A stretch of 64,000 bases of DNA from Streptomyces fuscichromogenes (GTDB lineage: Bacteria; Actinomycetota; Actinomycetes; Streptomycetales; Streptomycetaceae). The position numbers were made by a program, and so were the translations under genes. The stretch is taken from positions 1 through 64,000 of the forward strand of contig NZ_BMML01000018.1 in the NCBI RefSeq assembly GCF_014645815.1. Direction: 5' to 3'. Of the stretch, positions 36,617 to 45,226 are shown one piece after another (position 1 is the stretch's first letter; every line of letters starts with the position of its first letter). The notes beneath the pieces were generated by a model. It saw only the letters and a list, made by a program, of their open reading frames with translations. It searched no databases and was not told the DNA's origin.

Positions 36617-39277
36617 GTGGCCGCGAGGGACGACAGCGCACGGGGACCGGCCGTCGGGTACGCCGACCCGCTGGGGGAGCCGTTCCTGCGCACCCGGTTC
36701 GCGGTGCCGGCCAGACCCGCCACCTTCGTGCGCAGACCCAGGCTGACCGCACACCTCGACCAGGCCCTCGACACCCCGCTGACCATGGTCAACGGCGCGG
36801 CCGGCGCCGGGAAGACCCTCCTCGTCGCCGACTGGGCCGCCCGGCTCGGACAACCGGTCGCCTGGCTCACCAACGAGGCGGGCGACCAGGACCCCGGCAA
36901 GTTCTGGGCCTATGCGCTGCACGCCCTGCACACCGCCGGAACACCGCTGTCCGCCGGAGTCGGCGGCTCCCCCGGGGACCTCCGCATGGTGGACCACCGG
37001 CTGCTGGCCCGCCTCGCCGACGAACTGAACGGCCGCGACCGGCCCGCGATCCTCGTCCTCGACGAGTTCGACCGGCTGGCCGCCCCGGAGACGGCCGAGC
37101 AACTGGAGTTCGTCCTCCACCACGCCGGCCAGGGTCTGCGGCTGGTCCTCGTCACCCGCACCGAACCCCTGCTGCCCCTGCACCGCTACCGGGCGGCGGC
37201 GGCCATGACCGAGATCAGGAACCACGAGCTGGCCTTCACCCCCGAGGAGGCCGCCGACCTGCTGGCGCGGCACGGCCTGCGGCTGCCCGCCGAAGCCGCC
37301 CGCGCCCTGGTGGAACGCACCGGGGGCTGGGCGGCCGGACTGCGCCTGAGCGCCCTGGCCGCCCAGCAGAGCACGGACCCGGAGACGTACCTCAAGGAGT
37401 TCGAGGCCGGCCACAGCACCATCGCCGACTTCCTCCTCGCCGAGGTGGTCGGACGGCAGCCGCCCGAGACGCAGGACCTGCTGCTGCGCGTCAGCGTCCT
37501 GGACCGGTTCGGCCCCGAGCTGGCGGAGGCCCTGACCGGCCGCCCCGACGCCGGGCCGCTGCTGGCCGGGCTGTGCCGGCAGAACGCCTTCGTCGAGGAC
37601 CTCGGACACTCCTGGTACCGGCTGCGTCCGCTGTTCGGGGAGATCCTCCGGGTCCATCTGCGGGCCCGCGACCCGGGGCTCGAACCCGAACTGCACCGGC
37701 GCGCCGCGTGGTGGCTGCGGGCCCACGGCGCCGTGCCCGAGGCGCTGGCCCACGGCGCGGCGGCGGCCGACTGGGAGTGCACCGCGGGCGCCCTCGTCGA
37801 CGACCTGGCGATCGGCCGGCTCCTCACCGGCCTGCGCGCCGACGACCTCACCGAACTGTTCTCCGGGATGGGCCCGGAGGCCGGCGGACCGGCCGTGGAC
37901 CTGGTGCGGGCGGCCCGCGAGCTGTCCGAGCACGATCTCGACCACGGCCTGGCCCACCTCGGCCGCGCCGAGCAGAGCCTGGCCACCGGAGCGGCCGCCG
38001 CCGCGGGCCGGCTGAGCTGTGTCCTCCTGGAGTCCCTCGCGGCCAGGCTGACCGGTTGCCCGGACCGGGCCGAGCGGGCGATGGCGGACGCCGCGCCACT
38101 GCGCCGCGAGGTGCCCGCCCACCTCCTCGCCAAGCACCCCGAACTCACCGCCCTGCTCCTCAGCCACCTGGGCTCGGCCCGGGTGTGGGCCGGGCACTTC
38201 GACGCGGCGCGCGCCGCCCTGACCGAGGTGGCCGACCTCCCCGGCGGCGCCCTGACCGAACTGCCCCGGGAGGACTGTCTCGGGCACCTGGCCCTGATCG
38301 ACTACTTCGACGGCTGGCTCGACCTGGCGGAGCGCCGGGCCCTGGCCGCGACCGACGCGACACGGCACTGCGGCGGACGCCCGTTCCCCGGCGCCGGGCT
38401 CGGGCAGCTGGTGCTGGCCGCCGTGGCCGTCGACCGCGACGAACTCTGCCGGGCCCGGTCCCTGCTGGACGAGGCAGCCGAGTCCGGTCCCGGCCCCGGT
38501 GTGCCCGACCCGGTCACCGAGGCGTGCCGGGCCCTGGTGACGGGACGGCTGCACCGCGCCCTCGGCGACGCCCGGACCGCCGCGAACGCGGCCGATCCCG
38601 CCGTACGGGCCGAGGTGACCTCGCCCTGGGCCCGAGCCGACGCGGCCCTGGCCGTGGCGGCGGTCCTGCTCGCCGACGGCCGTCCCGGCCCGGCCGCCGA
38701 GGTGCTGGCCGGGATCGGCCGGCCCGGCGGACCGGTGTGCGCCGCGGACGTCGCGTGGGCGCAGCTCGCCGCCGGCCGCCGCGAGGAAGCCGTGGGGGCG
38801 GCCGACCGGCTGTGCACGGAGACGGAAGGCCGGACCGGCCCCGGGGTCACGGTCCGGGCCACCCTGGTGCGGGCCCGCGCCGCGGCCGAGGCGGGCGACA
38901 CCGACACCGCCCGCAAGCTGCTCGCCCGAGCCCTCCTGGAGGCGCGCCGGGACCGGCTGCGACGCCCGTTCCTCGACGCCGGGCCGGGAATCCGCCGTCT
39001 CCTGGACACCCCGCCGCTGCACGGCCTGGCCGCGGGCTGGCTGCACGGCGACGGCCCCGGCGCCGATGCCCCGCCGCTGCTCGTCGAGGAGCTGAGCGGC
39101 CGGGAGCGCGAGGTGCTCGCCCGGCTGGCGCAGATGATGTCCACCCAGGAGATCGCCGCCGATCTGTACGTCTCCGTGAACACGGTCAAGACGCACCTCA
39201 AGAGCGTCTACCGGAAACTCGGCGTGGGCCGGCGGGGCGACGCGGTGCGCCGGGCCCGCGAGCGCGGACTGCTGTGA
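36617..39277 (+). CDS. Large MalT-like LuxR-family transcriptional regulator
   Basis: The protein has 886 residues. It has an N-terminal AAA/STAND ATPase with Walker A NGAAGAGKTLLV (~58-69) and a Walker-B-like ILVLDEFDRLA, a winged region (~260-330), a helical TPR-like sensor (~340-810), and a C-terminal LuxR HTH (LSGREREVLARLAQMMSTQEIAADLYVSVNTVKTHL). It resembles MalT/AlkS-type ATP-dependent activators that respond to a small ligand. GTG 36617 lies eight bases after a perfect anti-SD match (GGAGGTGATC), so the GTG at 36608 is unlikely. It is followed by a small conserved gene and two membrane-protein genes that may be its regulon. Confidence 0.88.
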   Translation: MAARDDSARGPAVGYADPLGEPFLRTRFAVPARPATFVRRPRLTAHLDQALDTPLTMVNGAAGAGKTLLVADWAARLGQPVAWLTNEAGDQDPGKFWAYALHALHTAGTPLSAGVGGSPGDLRMVDHRLLARLADELNGRDRPAILVLDEFDRLAAPETAEQLEFVLHHAGQGLRLVLVTRTEPLLPLHRYRAAAAMTEIRNHELAFTPEEAADLLARHGLRLPAEAARALVERTGGWAAGLRLSALAAQQSTDPETYLKEFEAGHSTIADFLLAEVVGRQPPETQDLLLRVSVLDRFGPELAEALTGRPDAGPLLAGLCRQNAFVEDLGHSWYRLRPLFGEILRVHLRARDPGLEPELHRRAAWWLRAHGAVPEALAHGAAAADWECTAGALVDDLAIGRLLTGLRADDLTELFSGMGPEAGGPAVDLVRAARELSEHDLDHGLAHLGRAEQSLATGAAAAAGRLSCVLLESLAARLTGCPDRAERAMADAAPLRREVPAHLLAKHPELTALLLSHLGSARVWAGHFDAARAALTEVADLPGGALTELPREDCLGHLALIDYFDGWLDLAERRALAATDATRHCGGRPFPGAGLGQLVLAAVAVDRDELCRARSLLDEAAESGPGPGVPDPVTEACRALVTGRLHRALGDARTAANAADPAVRAEVTSPWARADAALAVAAVLLADGRPGPAAEVLAGIGRPGGPVCAADVAWAQLAAGRREEAVGAADRLCTETEGRTGPGVTVRATLVRARAAAEAGDTDTARKLLARALLEARRDRLRRPFLDAGPGIRRLLDTPPLHGLAAGWLHGDGPGADAPPLLVEELSGREREVLARLAQMMSTQEIAADLYVSVNTVKTHLKSVYRKLGVGRRGDAVRRARERGLL

Positions 39278-39387
39278 CCTCCGCCCGCCCCGGACCCGGT
39301 TCACCTGCGCCGGGTGAGGCCGGCGGGCGGCCGCGGGGAGCAGGATCACGGAACAGACCGCAGCAGACCCGCGGCGGGAGACGGTTC

Positions 39388-39585
39388 ATGCGCTACGAGA
39401 TCCGCGTCGAAGGGACCATGTCGGAGACGCTGACCCGGGCCTTCCCGGAGATGGAACACGTGACGATGTCCGGCCAGACGGTCCTGTTCGGCCCCGTCGT
39501 CGACGAGGCGCATCTGTACGGCCTGCTCAACCGCTGTCTGTCGCTCGGACTGCGGGTCGTGGAGATGCGGCGCCTGCCGGAGTGA
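39388..39585 (+). CDS. Small conserved actinobacterial protein
   Basis: This 65-residue protein begins MRYEIRVEGTMSETLTRAF. The pattern beta-helix-beta-beta-helix-beta (…HVTMSGQTVLFGPVVDEAHLYGLLNRCLSLGLRVVEMRRLPE) suggests an ACT-like or ferredoxin-like small sensor fold. GCGGGAGACGG precedes its ATG. It lies 110 bp after the LuxR regulator, and I have the impression that this family often accompanies such regulators. Function unknown. Confidence 0.75.
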   Translation: MRYEIRVEGTMSETLTRAFPEMEHVTMSGQTVLFGPVVDEAHLYGLLNRCLSLGLRVVEMRRLPE

Positions 39586-39713
39586 CAGGGCCGCCGGCAC
39601 GGCGGAGCGGCGCACGATCACCCGCCCCGGGTGAGGAACCCCGGCGCCCGCCGTGCGCACGCTGGGACGGCAGGGCGCGGCCGACCGGCCGGCGCCGTGG
39701 ACGGAGGACGTAC

Positions 39714-40202
39714 ATGAGTGCGCAGACCTACCTCGCATACGACTATCCGCTGCTGAGCGCCTTCTGGACGATGCTCTGGCTCTTCCTGTGGATCATGTGG
39801 CTCGTCCTGCTGTTCCGGGTCATCGTGGACATCTTCCGCGACGACTCGATGGGCGGCTGGGCCAAGGCCGGCTGGCTGGCCCTCTGCATCGTGGTCCCCT
39901 TCCTGGGCGTCCTGGTCTATGTGATCGCCCGCGGCAAGGGCATGGGACAGCGGGAGATCTCCCAGGCCCGCGACCAGCAGAAGGCGTTCGAGTCGTACAT
40001 CCGGCAGACCGCCCAGGGCGGCTCCGCGCAGAGCAGCAGCGTCGACGAACTGGCCAGGCTCTCCGAGATGAAGTCCCGCGGTGACATCTCCGACGAGGAG
40101 TTCCGCAAGGCCAAGGCACTGGTCCTGGGCGGCTCCGGGCCGGCCGAGCGCACCGGCTCGGCCGAGCGCTCCGGCTCGGTGCCCACCGCCCACGGGCGCT
40201 GA
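39714..40202 (+). CDS. Membrane protein with PLDc_N and SHOCT domains
   Basis: This 162-residue protein has two N-terminal transmembrane helices (~15-40, 52-72; the PLD-nuclease N-terminal type, without a phospholipase domain) and a C-terminal SHOCT motif (~105-135, VDELARLSEMKSRGDISDEEFRKAKALVLG). The SHOCT helix pair commonly assists oligomerisation. The tail (~138-162) is Ser/Gly/Glu-rich. GGAGGACGTAC is an excellent ribosome site. It is probably an operon with the DUF7144-like gene 33 bp downstream. Confidence 0.85.
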   Translation: MSAQTYLAYDYPLLSAFWTMLWLFLWIMWLVLLFRVIVDIFRDDSMGGWAKAGWLALCIVVPFLGVLVYVIARGKGMGQREISQARDQQKAFESYIRQTAQGGSAQSSSVDELARLSEMKSRGDISDEEFRKAKALVLGGSGPAERTGSAERSGSVPTAHGR

Positions 40203-40235
40203 GCACCCCCTCCGAGAACGAATCGAGGCAGCCGA

Positions 40236-40688
40236 ATGACCGCGACACATCCCGCGCACCACCCGCACCAGCACACCGCCAAGATGGCCTGGGCCGGAGG
40301 ACTGACCGCCTTCGCCGGCGTCATGCTCCTGATCGCCGGACTGCTCGCCGTGTTCCGGGGCATCATGGCGATCGCCCAGGACGACGTCTTCGTCACGACA
40401 CCCAACTACGTGTTCAAGTTCGACCTCACCAGCTGGGGCTGGATCCACCTGGTCCTGGGCGTGATCGCCGTGGTCGTCAGCATCGGCCTCTTCCAGCCGG
40501 CCGCGTGGGCCCGGGGCGCCGGTGTGGCGATCGCCGCGCTGGTGATCATCGCCAACTTCCTGTCCCTGCCGTACTACCCGGTCTGGTCCGTCGTGATGAT
40601 CGCGCTGTCCGGGTTCATCATCTGGGCCCTGTGCGTGGTGCGGGGCGACGACTCGGCGGACACCGGCACGGGCACGGACCTGGGCTGA
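40236..40688 (+). CDS. DUF7144-like four-helix membrane protein
   Basis: This 150-residue protein has a His-rich N-terminus (ATHPAHHPHQHTA) and four transmembrane helices (~18-42, 65-84, 90-108, 112-132). WAGGLTAFAGVMLLIAG and FDLTSWGWIHLVLG are typical of a widespread actinobacterial membrane family. Function unknown. It lies 33 bp after the SHOCT gene on the same strand and is followed by the convergent LysR gene. Confidence 0.82.
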   Translation: MTATHPAHHPHQHTAKMAWAGGLTAFAGVMLLIAGLLAVFRGIMAIAQDDVFVTTPNYVFKFDLTSWGWIHLVLGVIAVVVSIGLFQPAAWARGAGVAIAALVIIANFLSLPYYPVWSVVMIALSGFIIWALCVVRGDDSADTGTGTDLG

Positions 40689-40728
40689 CGGCCCGGCCGC
40701 TGTCCGCGCCCCGCGTGCGGGACTCCGC

Positions 40729-41631
40729 TCATGCCGAGTCCCGCACGATGTCGCGCGCCGGCGTCGGCACCAGATGGGTTCGTGCCGCGCGGCGGAACGC
40801 CGGGAACAGGGGGTGCGGGTCGCCGCTCCGGGCGGCGACGACCACCTGGAGGGGGGTCGCGTCCTCGATCGGGACGACGACGATGTCCGGCCGCAGGTTG
40901 CCGCGGAAGCCGGCCGGCGCCAGGGACACCACCTCACCGCTCGCGACCAGCTCCAGCTTGTCCTCCAGCGTGTCCACCAGGGCGCCCAGGTTGGTGTGGC
41001 CGGGGGGATTGGCCCCGATCCGGTCGGCGCCGGTGAAGCGGGGGAGCGGCTCGTCGGCGAAGTCCGCGAGGGTGACCGACGCCCTGCCGGCCAGCCGGTG
41101 GCCGAGCGGCACCAGCAGGACGCGCGGTTCGTCGTAGAGGACCGTGATGTCCAGGCCGTCCGCGGAGAACAGGAACCGGGTCACCACCACGTCGACCCGG
41201 TGGTCCAGCAGCGCGCCGCGGGGTTCGTTCCAGTCCACGTGCAGGGTGCGGACGTCGGCCTCCGGATGGCGGTGGCGCAGTTCGCGCACGGCCGGGGTGA
41301 CGATCTGGTGGGTGGTGTAACCGACGGTGAACGGGCCGTGCCCGGCCGCCGACCGGGCGCTCGCGGCGGCCCGCGCGGCGCTCCGCAGCAGCTCCCTGGC
41401 CTGCGGCAGGAAGGTCTCCCCGGCCTCGGTGAGCCGGGTGCCGCGCGGCGTGCGGTCGAGCAGCCGGACGCCCAACTCCCGCTCCAGGCGCCGGATCTGA
41501 CGGCTCAGCGACGGCTGCGCGAGATGCAGCGCGTCGGCCGCGCGGCCGAAGTGCAGTTCCTCGGCGACCACGGTGAAGTAGCGCACCAGGCGCAGCTCCA
41601 GGTCCACCTGCGGTACGAAGGAGTCGGGCAC
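40729..41631 (-). CDS. LysR-family transcriptional regulator
   Basis: The protein has 300 residues. The N-terminal winged HTH is LRYFTVVAEELHFGRAADALHLAQPSLSRQIRRLERELG (residues ~12-50). The C-terminal periplasmic-binding-like effector domain (~95-295) has the typical GYTTHQIV start. It is divergent from an NAD-dependent epimerase/reductase gene, the classical LysR arrangement, so that gene is the probable target. The inducer is unknown. Confidence 0.93.
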   Translation of the reverse strand: MPDSFVPQVDLELRLVRYFTVVAEELHFGRAADALHLAQPSLSRQIRRLERELGVRLLDRTPRGTRLTEAGETFLPQARELLRSAARAAASARSAAGHGPFTVGYTTHQIVTPAVRELRHRHPEADVRTLHVDWNEPRGALLDHRVDVVVTRFLFSADGLDITVLYDEPRVLLVPLGHRLAGRASVTLADFADEPLPRFTGADRIGANPPGHTNLGALVDTLEDKLELVASGEVVSLAPAGFRGNLRPDIVVVPIEDATPLQVVVAARSGDPHPLFPAFRRAARTHLVPTPARDIVRDSA

Positions 41632-41775
41632 GCCTCGACTGTACTCCCGCCGCCGTGAGCTGCGGTCATGACCGGACGGGCATCACCGGGTGCGGAACGG
41701 GTCTTGGACCGGGGGCCGGGGTCCGGCGCAGGCTGGAGTCATCCCAGCCATTCACTCTCCGTGAGGTGATCTGTC

Positions 41776-42666
41776 ATGCGTGTGTTCGTCACCGGTGCCA
41801 CCGGGTTCATCGGCAGCGCGGTCGTCCGCGAACTGCTCGGCGCCGGCCACCAGGTGCTCGGCCTGGCCCGCTCGGACGCGGCCGGGACGGCCCTGAAGGA
41901 GGCGGGGGCGCAGGTGCACCGCGGCGACCTGACCGACATCGACGGCCTGCGGGCCGCCGCGGAGGCGACGGACGGGGTGATCCACACGGGCTACCACCAC
42001 GACTTCTCCGACATGCCGGGTGCCCTCCGCATCGAACTCGGCGCGCTGAAGGCCTTCGGCGACGCGCTCGCAGAGTCCGGCCGGCCCCTCGTCGTCACCT
42101 CCGTGACCGGTCTCCTCACCCCCGGTCGCCTCGGCACCGAGGCGGACACGCCCGACCCGGCGGGCCCCGGTGCCCACCGGGCCGAGGCGGAGCGCGCCGC
42201 GCTGGCCCTGGCCGACCGCGGGGTGCGGGTGTCGGCGATCCGGCTCCCCCAGGTGCACGGAGCCGGTGACCACGCCTTCGTCCCGCTGCTGATCGGCACC
42301 GCCCGCACCAAGGGCGTCGCCGCCTACCTGGGTGACGGCACCAACCGCTGGTCGTCGGTGCACCGCCTCGACGCCGCCACCCTGTACCGCAAGGCCCTGG
42401 AGGCGGCCCCGGCCGGAGCCGTGCTGCACGCGGTCGCCGACGAGGGCGTCCCGCTCCGCGCCGTCACCGAGGTCATCGGCCGCCGCCTCGGCCTGCCGGT
42501 CGTGTCCCTCACCGGGGAGGACGCGGCCGACCACTTCGGCTGGATGGCGGCCTTCGTCGGCAACGACAACCCGACGTCCGGCGCCGCGACCCGCGAGCGG
42601 TACGACTGGCGGCCCGCGCAGCCGGGACTGCTGGCCGACCTGGACCAGGACCACTACTTCGGCTGA
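41776..42666 (+). CDS. SDR-family NAD(P)-binding epimerase/reductase (atypical)
   Basis: This 296-residue protein of the extended/atypical SDR type has the nucleotide-binding motif VTGATGFIGSAVVRELL at the N-terminus and a C-terminal substrate domain. The catalytic YxxxK is not evident where expected (residues ~130-150 read GTEADTPDPAGPGAHRAEAE), as in atypical SDRs that bind NADPH but may not reduce substrate canonically. It is divergent from the LysR regulator, its likely controller. ATG 41776 follows GAGGTGATCTG. Confidence 0.85.
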   Translation: MRVFVTGATGFIGSAVVRELLGAGHQVLGLARSDAAGTALKEAGAQVHRGDLTDIDGLRAAAEATDGVIHTGYHHDFSDMPGALRIELGALKAFGDALAESGRPLVVTSVTGLLTPGRLGTEADTPDPAGPGAHRAEAERAALALADRGVRVSAIRLPQVHGAGDHAFVPLLIGTARTKGVAAYLGDGTNRWSSVHRLDAATLYRKALEAAPAGAVLHAVADEGVPLRAVTEVIGRRLGLPVVSLTGEDAADHFGWMAAFVGNDNPTSGAATRERYDWRPAQPGLLADLDQDHYFG

Positions 42667-42711
42667 GTCTGCCGCGGGCTCAGGTCAGCCCACCTTCGTG
42701 TCGGATTCCCG

Positions 42712-42744
42712 CCAGCATCGGCCACCCCCGGTGGCCGATGCTGG
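42712..42744. promoter_or_regulatory. 33-bp perfect palindrome (15+3+15) at the Ada-AlkA gene start
   Basis: CCAGCATCGGCCACC (42712-42726) and GGTGGCCGATGCTGG (42730-42744) are perfect inverted arms around CCC. The right arm ends 4 bases before ATG 42749 and fills the place where a ribosome site should be. It could be the operator for an autoregulated Ada-type activator/repressor, or an mRNA stem blocking translation. It is not a terminator for the SDR gene in the usual sense, since no U-tract follows. Confidence 0.7.
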
Positions 42745-42748
42745 ACGC

Positions 42749-44227
42749 ATGCAGAAAGGGATGCACCTCGACCGCGAGCACTGTGTACGAGCCGTGCAGT
42801 CGAAGGACGCGCGGTTCGACGGCTGGTTCTTCACGGCCGTCCTGACCACCCGTATCTACTGCCGGCCCAGCTGCCCGGTGGTACCGCCCAAACCCCAGAA
42901 CATGACGTTCTACCCGAGCGCGGCCGCCTGCCAGCAGGCCGGGTTCCGGGCCTGCAAGCGCTGCCGTCCCGACACCAGCCCCGGCTCCCCGGAATGGAAC
43001 CAGCGTGCCGACCTGGTCGCCCGTGCCATGCGGCTGATCGCCGACGGGGTCGTGGACCGCGAGGGCGTCCCCGGCCTCGCCGCCCGCCTCGGCTACAGCC
43101 CCCGGCAGGTGGAACGCCAACTGCTCGCCGAACTCGGCGCCGGCCCGCTGGCCCTCGCCCGCGCCCAACGCGCCCAGACCGCCCGCCTGTTGATCGAGAC
43201 GACCCCGCTGCCGATGGCGGAGATCGCCTTCGCGGCCGGCTTCTCCTCGATCCGCACGTTCAACGACACCGTCCGCGAGGTCTTCGCCCTGTCCCCGAGC
43301 GAGCTGCGCGCCCGCCGCCCCAGGTCGGCGCGGCACGCCCCGGGCGCGCTCACCCTCCGGCTGCCCTTCCGCGCCCCCCTCAACCCCGACAACCTCTTCG
43401 GCCACCTCGCGGCCACCGCCGTACCCGGCGTCGAGGAGTGGCGGGACGGTGCCTACCGGCGCACCCTGCGGCTGCCGTACGGCCACGGCATCGCCGCCCT
43501 CGCCCCGCAGCCCGACCACATCGCCTGCCGGCTCACCCTGAGCGACCTGCGCGACCTGCCCGTCGCCATCAGCCGCTGCCGGCGGATGCTCGACCTGGAC
43601 GCCGACCCGGTCGCCGTCGACGGCCGGCTGCGCATGGACCCCTTCCTGGCACCGCTGGTCGACAAGGCGCCGGGACGACGGGTGCCGCGCACGGTCGACG
43701 AGGCGGAGTTCGCCGTCCGCGCCGTGCTCGGCCAGCAGGTGTCCACGGCTGCCGCCCGCACCCACGCGGCCCGCCTGGTGACCGCCCACGGCACCCCGGT
43801 GGACGACCCCGAGGGCGGCCTCACCCACCTCTTCCCGTCCCCCGAGGCGCTCGCGGACGTGCCCCCGGACTCGCTGGCGATGCCCCGCAGCCGCCGCACC
43901 ACCTTCACCACACTGGTCGGCCGACTCGCGGACGGCACCATCCAGCTGGGCGTCGAGAGCGACTGGGCGGAGGCGCGCGCCAAGCTGCTCGCCCTCCCCG
44001 GCTTCGGACCCTGGACCGTCGACGTCATCGCCATGCGCGCCCTCGGCGACCCGGACGCCTTCCTCCCCACCGACCTCGGCATCCGGCGCGCCGCCCAGGA
44101 GCTGGGCCTGCCCGGCACCCCGGCCGCCCTCACCGCACGTGCGGCCGCCTGGCGTCCCTGGCGGGCCTATGCCGTCCAGTACCTGTGGGCGACCGACAGC
44201 CACCCGATCAACTTCCTCCCCGTATAA
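42749..44227 (+). CDS. Ada-AlkA fusion: methyl-acceptor/AraC-type regulator plus 3-methyladenine DNA glycosylase
   Basis: The protein has 492 residues. The N-terminal Ada zinc domain has Cys38, Cys42, Cys69 and Cys72, the exact positions of E. coli Ada (IYCRPSCP...ACKRCRP). In Ada, Cys38 takes the methyl group from phosphotriesters and switches on DNA binding. An AraC-type HTH follows (~85-185), then the AlkA N-terminal and HhH-GPD glycosylase domains (~195-492), with LPGFGPWTVDVIAMRALGDPDAFLPTD and its catalytic Asp. It thus senses alkylation, activates transcription and excises alkylated bases. ATG 42749 preserves the Ada numbering; ATG 42761 is an alternative. It is co-transcribed with ogt 10 bp downstream. 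Confidence 0.93.
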   Translation: MQKGMHLDREHCVRAVQSKDARFDGWFFTAVLTTRIYCRPSCPVVPPKPQNMTFYPSAAACQQAGFRACKRCRPDTSPGSPEWNQRADLVARAMRLIADGVVDREGVPGLAARLGYSPRQVERQLLAELGAGPLALARAQRAQTARLLIETTPLPMAEIAFAAGFSSIRTFNDTVREVFALSPSELRARRPRSARHAPGALTLRLPFRAPLNPDNLFGHLAATAVPGVEEWRDGAYRRTLRLPYGHGIAALAPQPDHIACRLTLSDLRDLPVAISRCRRMLDLDADPVAVDGRLRMDPFLAPLVDKAPGRRVPRTVDEAEFAVRAVLGQQVSTAAARTHAARLVTAHGTPVDDPEGGLTHLFPSPEALADVPPDSLAMPRSRRTTFTTLVGRLADGTIQLGVESDWAEARAKLLALPGFGPWTVDVIAMRALGDPDAFLPTDLGIRRAAQELGLPGTPAALTARAAAWRPWRAYAVQYLWATDSHPINFLPV

Positions 44228-44237
44228 GGACGTTGCT

Positions 44238-44720
44238 GTGAAGAACCACACCGTGACCGACAGCCCCTACGGCCCCCTCACCCTGGTGGCCGAGGACGGC
44301 AGCCTCTGCGGCCTCTACATGGAGGACCAACGTCACCGCCCGCCCGAGGAGACCTTCGGCGACCGCGACGACGACCTCTTCACCGAGACCGAGGAACAAC
44401 TGGCCGCCTACTTCCACGGCGAGTTGAAGGAGTTCACCCTCGAACTGCGCCTGACCGGGACCCCGTTCCAGCGCAGCGTCTGGGAACAGCTGCGCCTGAT
44501 CCCCTACGGAGAGACCCGGTCGTACGGCGAACTGGCCGAAGCCCTCGGCAATCCGCGGGCCTCGCGCGCGGTCGGCCTCGCCAACGGGAAGAACCCGATC
44601 GGCATCATCGTCCCCTGCCATCGCGTCATCGGCGCGGGCGGCGGTCTCACCGGCTACGGCGGCGGCCTGCCCCGCAAGCAGCGGCTGCTGGACTTCGAAC
44701 GGGGTGCGGGGCTCTTCTGA
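44238..44720 (+). CDS. ogt: Methylated-DNA--protein-cysteine methyltransferase (O6-alkylguanine repair)
   Basis: This 160-residue suicide repair protein has the active-site motif GIIVPCHRVIGAGG with its acceptor Cys, and the helix-turn-helix minor-groove motif YGETRSYGELAEALGNPRASRAVG. It transfers the alkyl group of O6-alkylguanine or O4-alkylthymine to itself. It starts at GTG 44238, with TAAGGA overlapping the upstream stop region. It forms the alkylation-response operon with the Ada-AlkA fusion gene and is probably induced by methylated Ada. Confidence 0.94.
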   Translation: MKNHTVTDSPYGPLTLVAEDGSLCGLYMEDQRHRPPEETFGDRDDDLFTETEEQLAAYFHGELKEFTLELRLTGTPFQRSVWEQLRLIPYGETRSYGELAEALGNPRASRAVGLANGKNPIGIIVPCHRVIGAGGGLTGYGGGLPRKQRLLDFERGAGLF

Positions 44721-45001
44721 CGGCACCGGTCGCCCAGCACCCTGCTCAGACGGACGTCGGCGGCCTGCCGGTCGATCGCGACGCCGCCGTGTTCGCCCGG
44801 CATCGCCCAGGACCGCGTCCACTGTTACGCGTGTGTCTGTTTCGCGGTGAGCGGTTCGCAGTGACCAAGTGAACGGCCCGCGCAGTGGACAGATTCTCAT
44901 ACATGCATAAAGTCTCCCATCCTGAGCCTTTGGTTGACGTAGCCTGGAGCGTTACAGAGTGAGTTGGTCCGAGGGCGGGCCGACTGTGGGGCAGGACGTC
45001 G

Positions 45002-45220
45002 ATGGGTGAGGGGGCAGCCATGGCTGACGACCGGGACGAGGTTTTCTGGCGCAGGAGCAGCTACAGCGCATTCGAAGAGGCCAACTGTTGTGAAGTGGCC
45101 TTGCTCTCCGGGAAGACGTGGGTGTGTGACTCGAAGTGTCCGAGCGTCGCGTTGCTGGTCTTCACCCAGGATGCTTGGCGCCCTGCACTGGAATTCTTCT
45201 CGTCGTGGAACAGCGAATAG
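45002..45220 (+). CDS. DUF397 domain protein coupled to an NB-ARC gene
   Basis: This small protein has 72 residues, or 66 if translation starts at ATG 45020 (preceded by GAGGGGG). The DUF397 pattern is clear: FWRRSSYSAFEEANCCEVA...WVCDSK...FTQDAW. These Streptomyces proteins are normally partners of an adjacent Scr1/BldB-type HTH gene; here the neighbour, 6 bp downstream, is instead a STAND ATPase. Possible promoter: TTGACG at 44934-44939 with a CAGAGT-like -10 about 16 bp later. It marks the start of a lower-GC accessory region. Function (perhaps anti-regulator or antitoxin-like) is inference. Confidence 0.85.
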   Translation: MGEGAAMADDRDEVFWRRSSYSAFEEANCCEVALLSGKTWVCDSKCPSVALLVFTQDAWRPALEFFSSWNSE

Positions 45221-45226
45221 GCGAGT

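Noticed and set aside
36419-39349. A minus-strand open frame of about 976 codons opposite the LuxR regulator
   Set aside because: The forward frame has P-loop and LuxR HTH motifs and a perfect ribosome site; the reverse frame is compositional.
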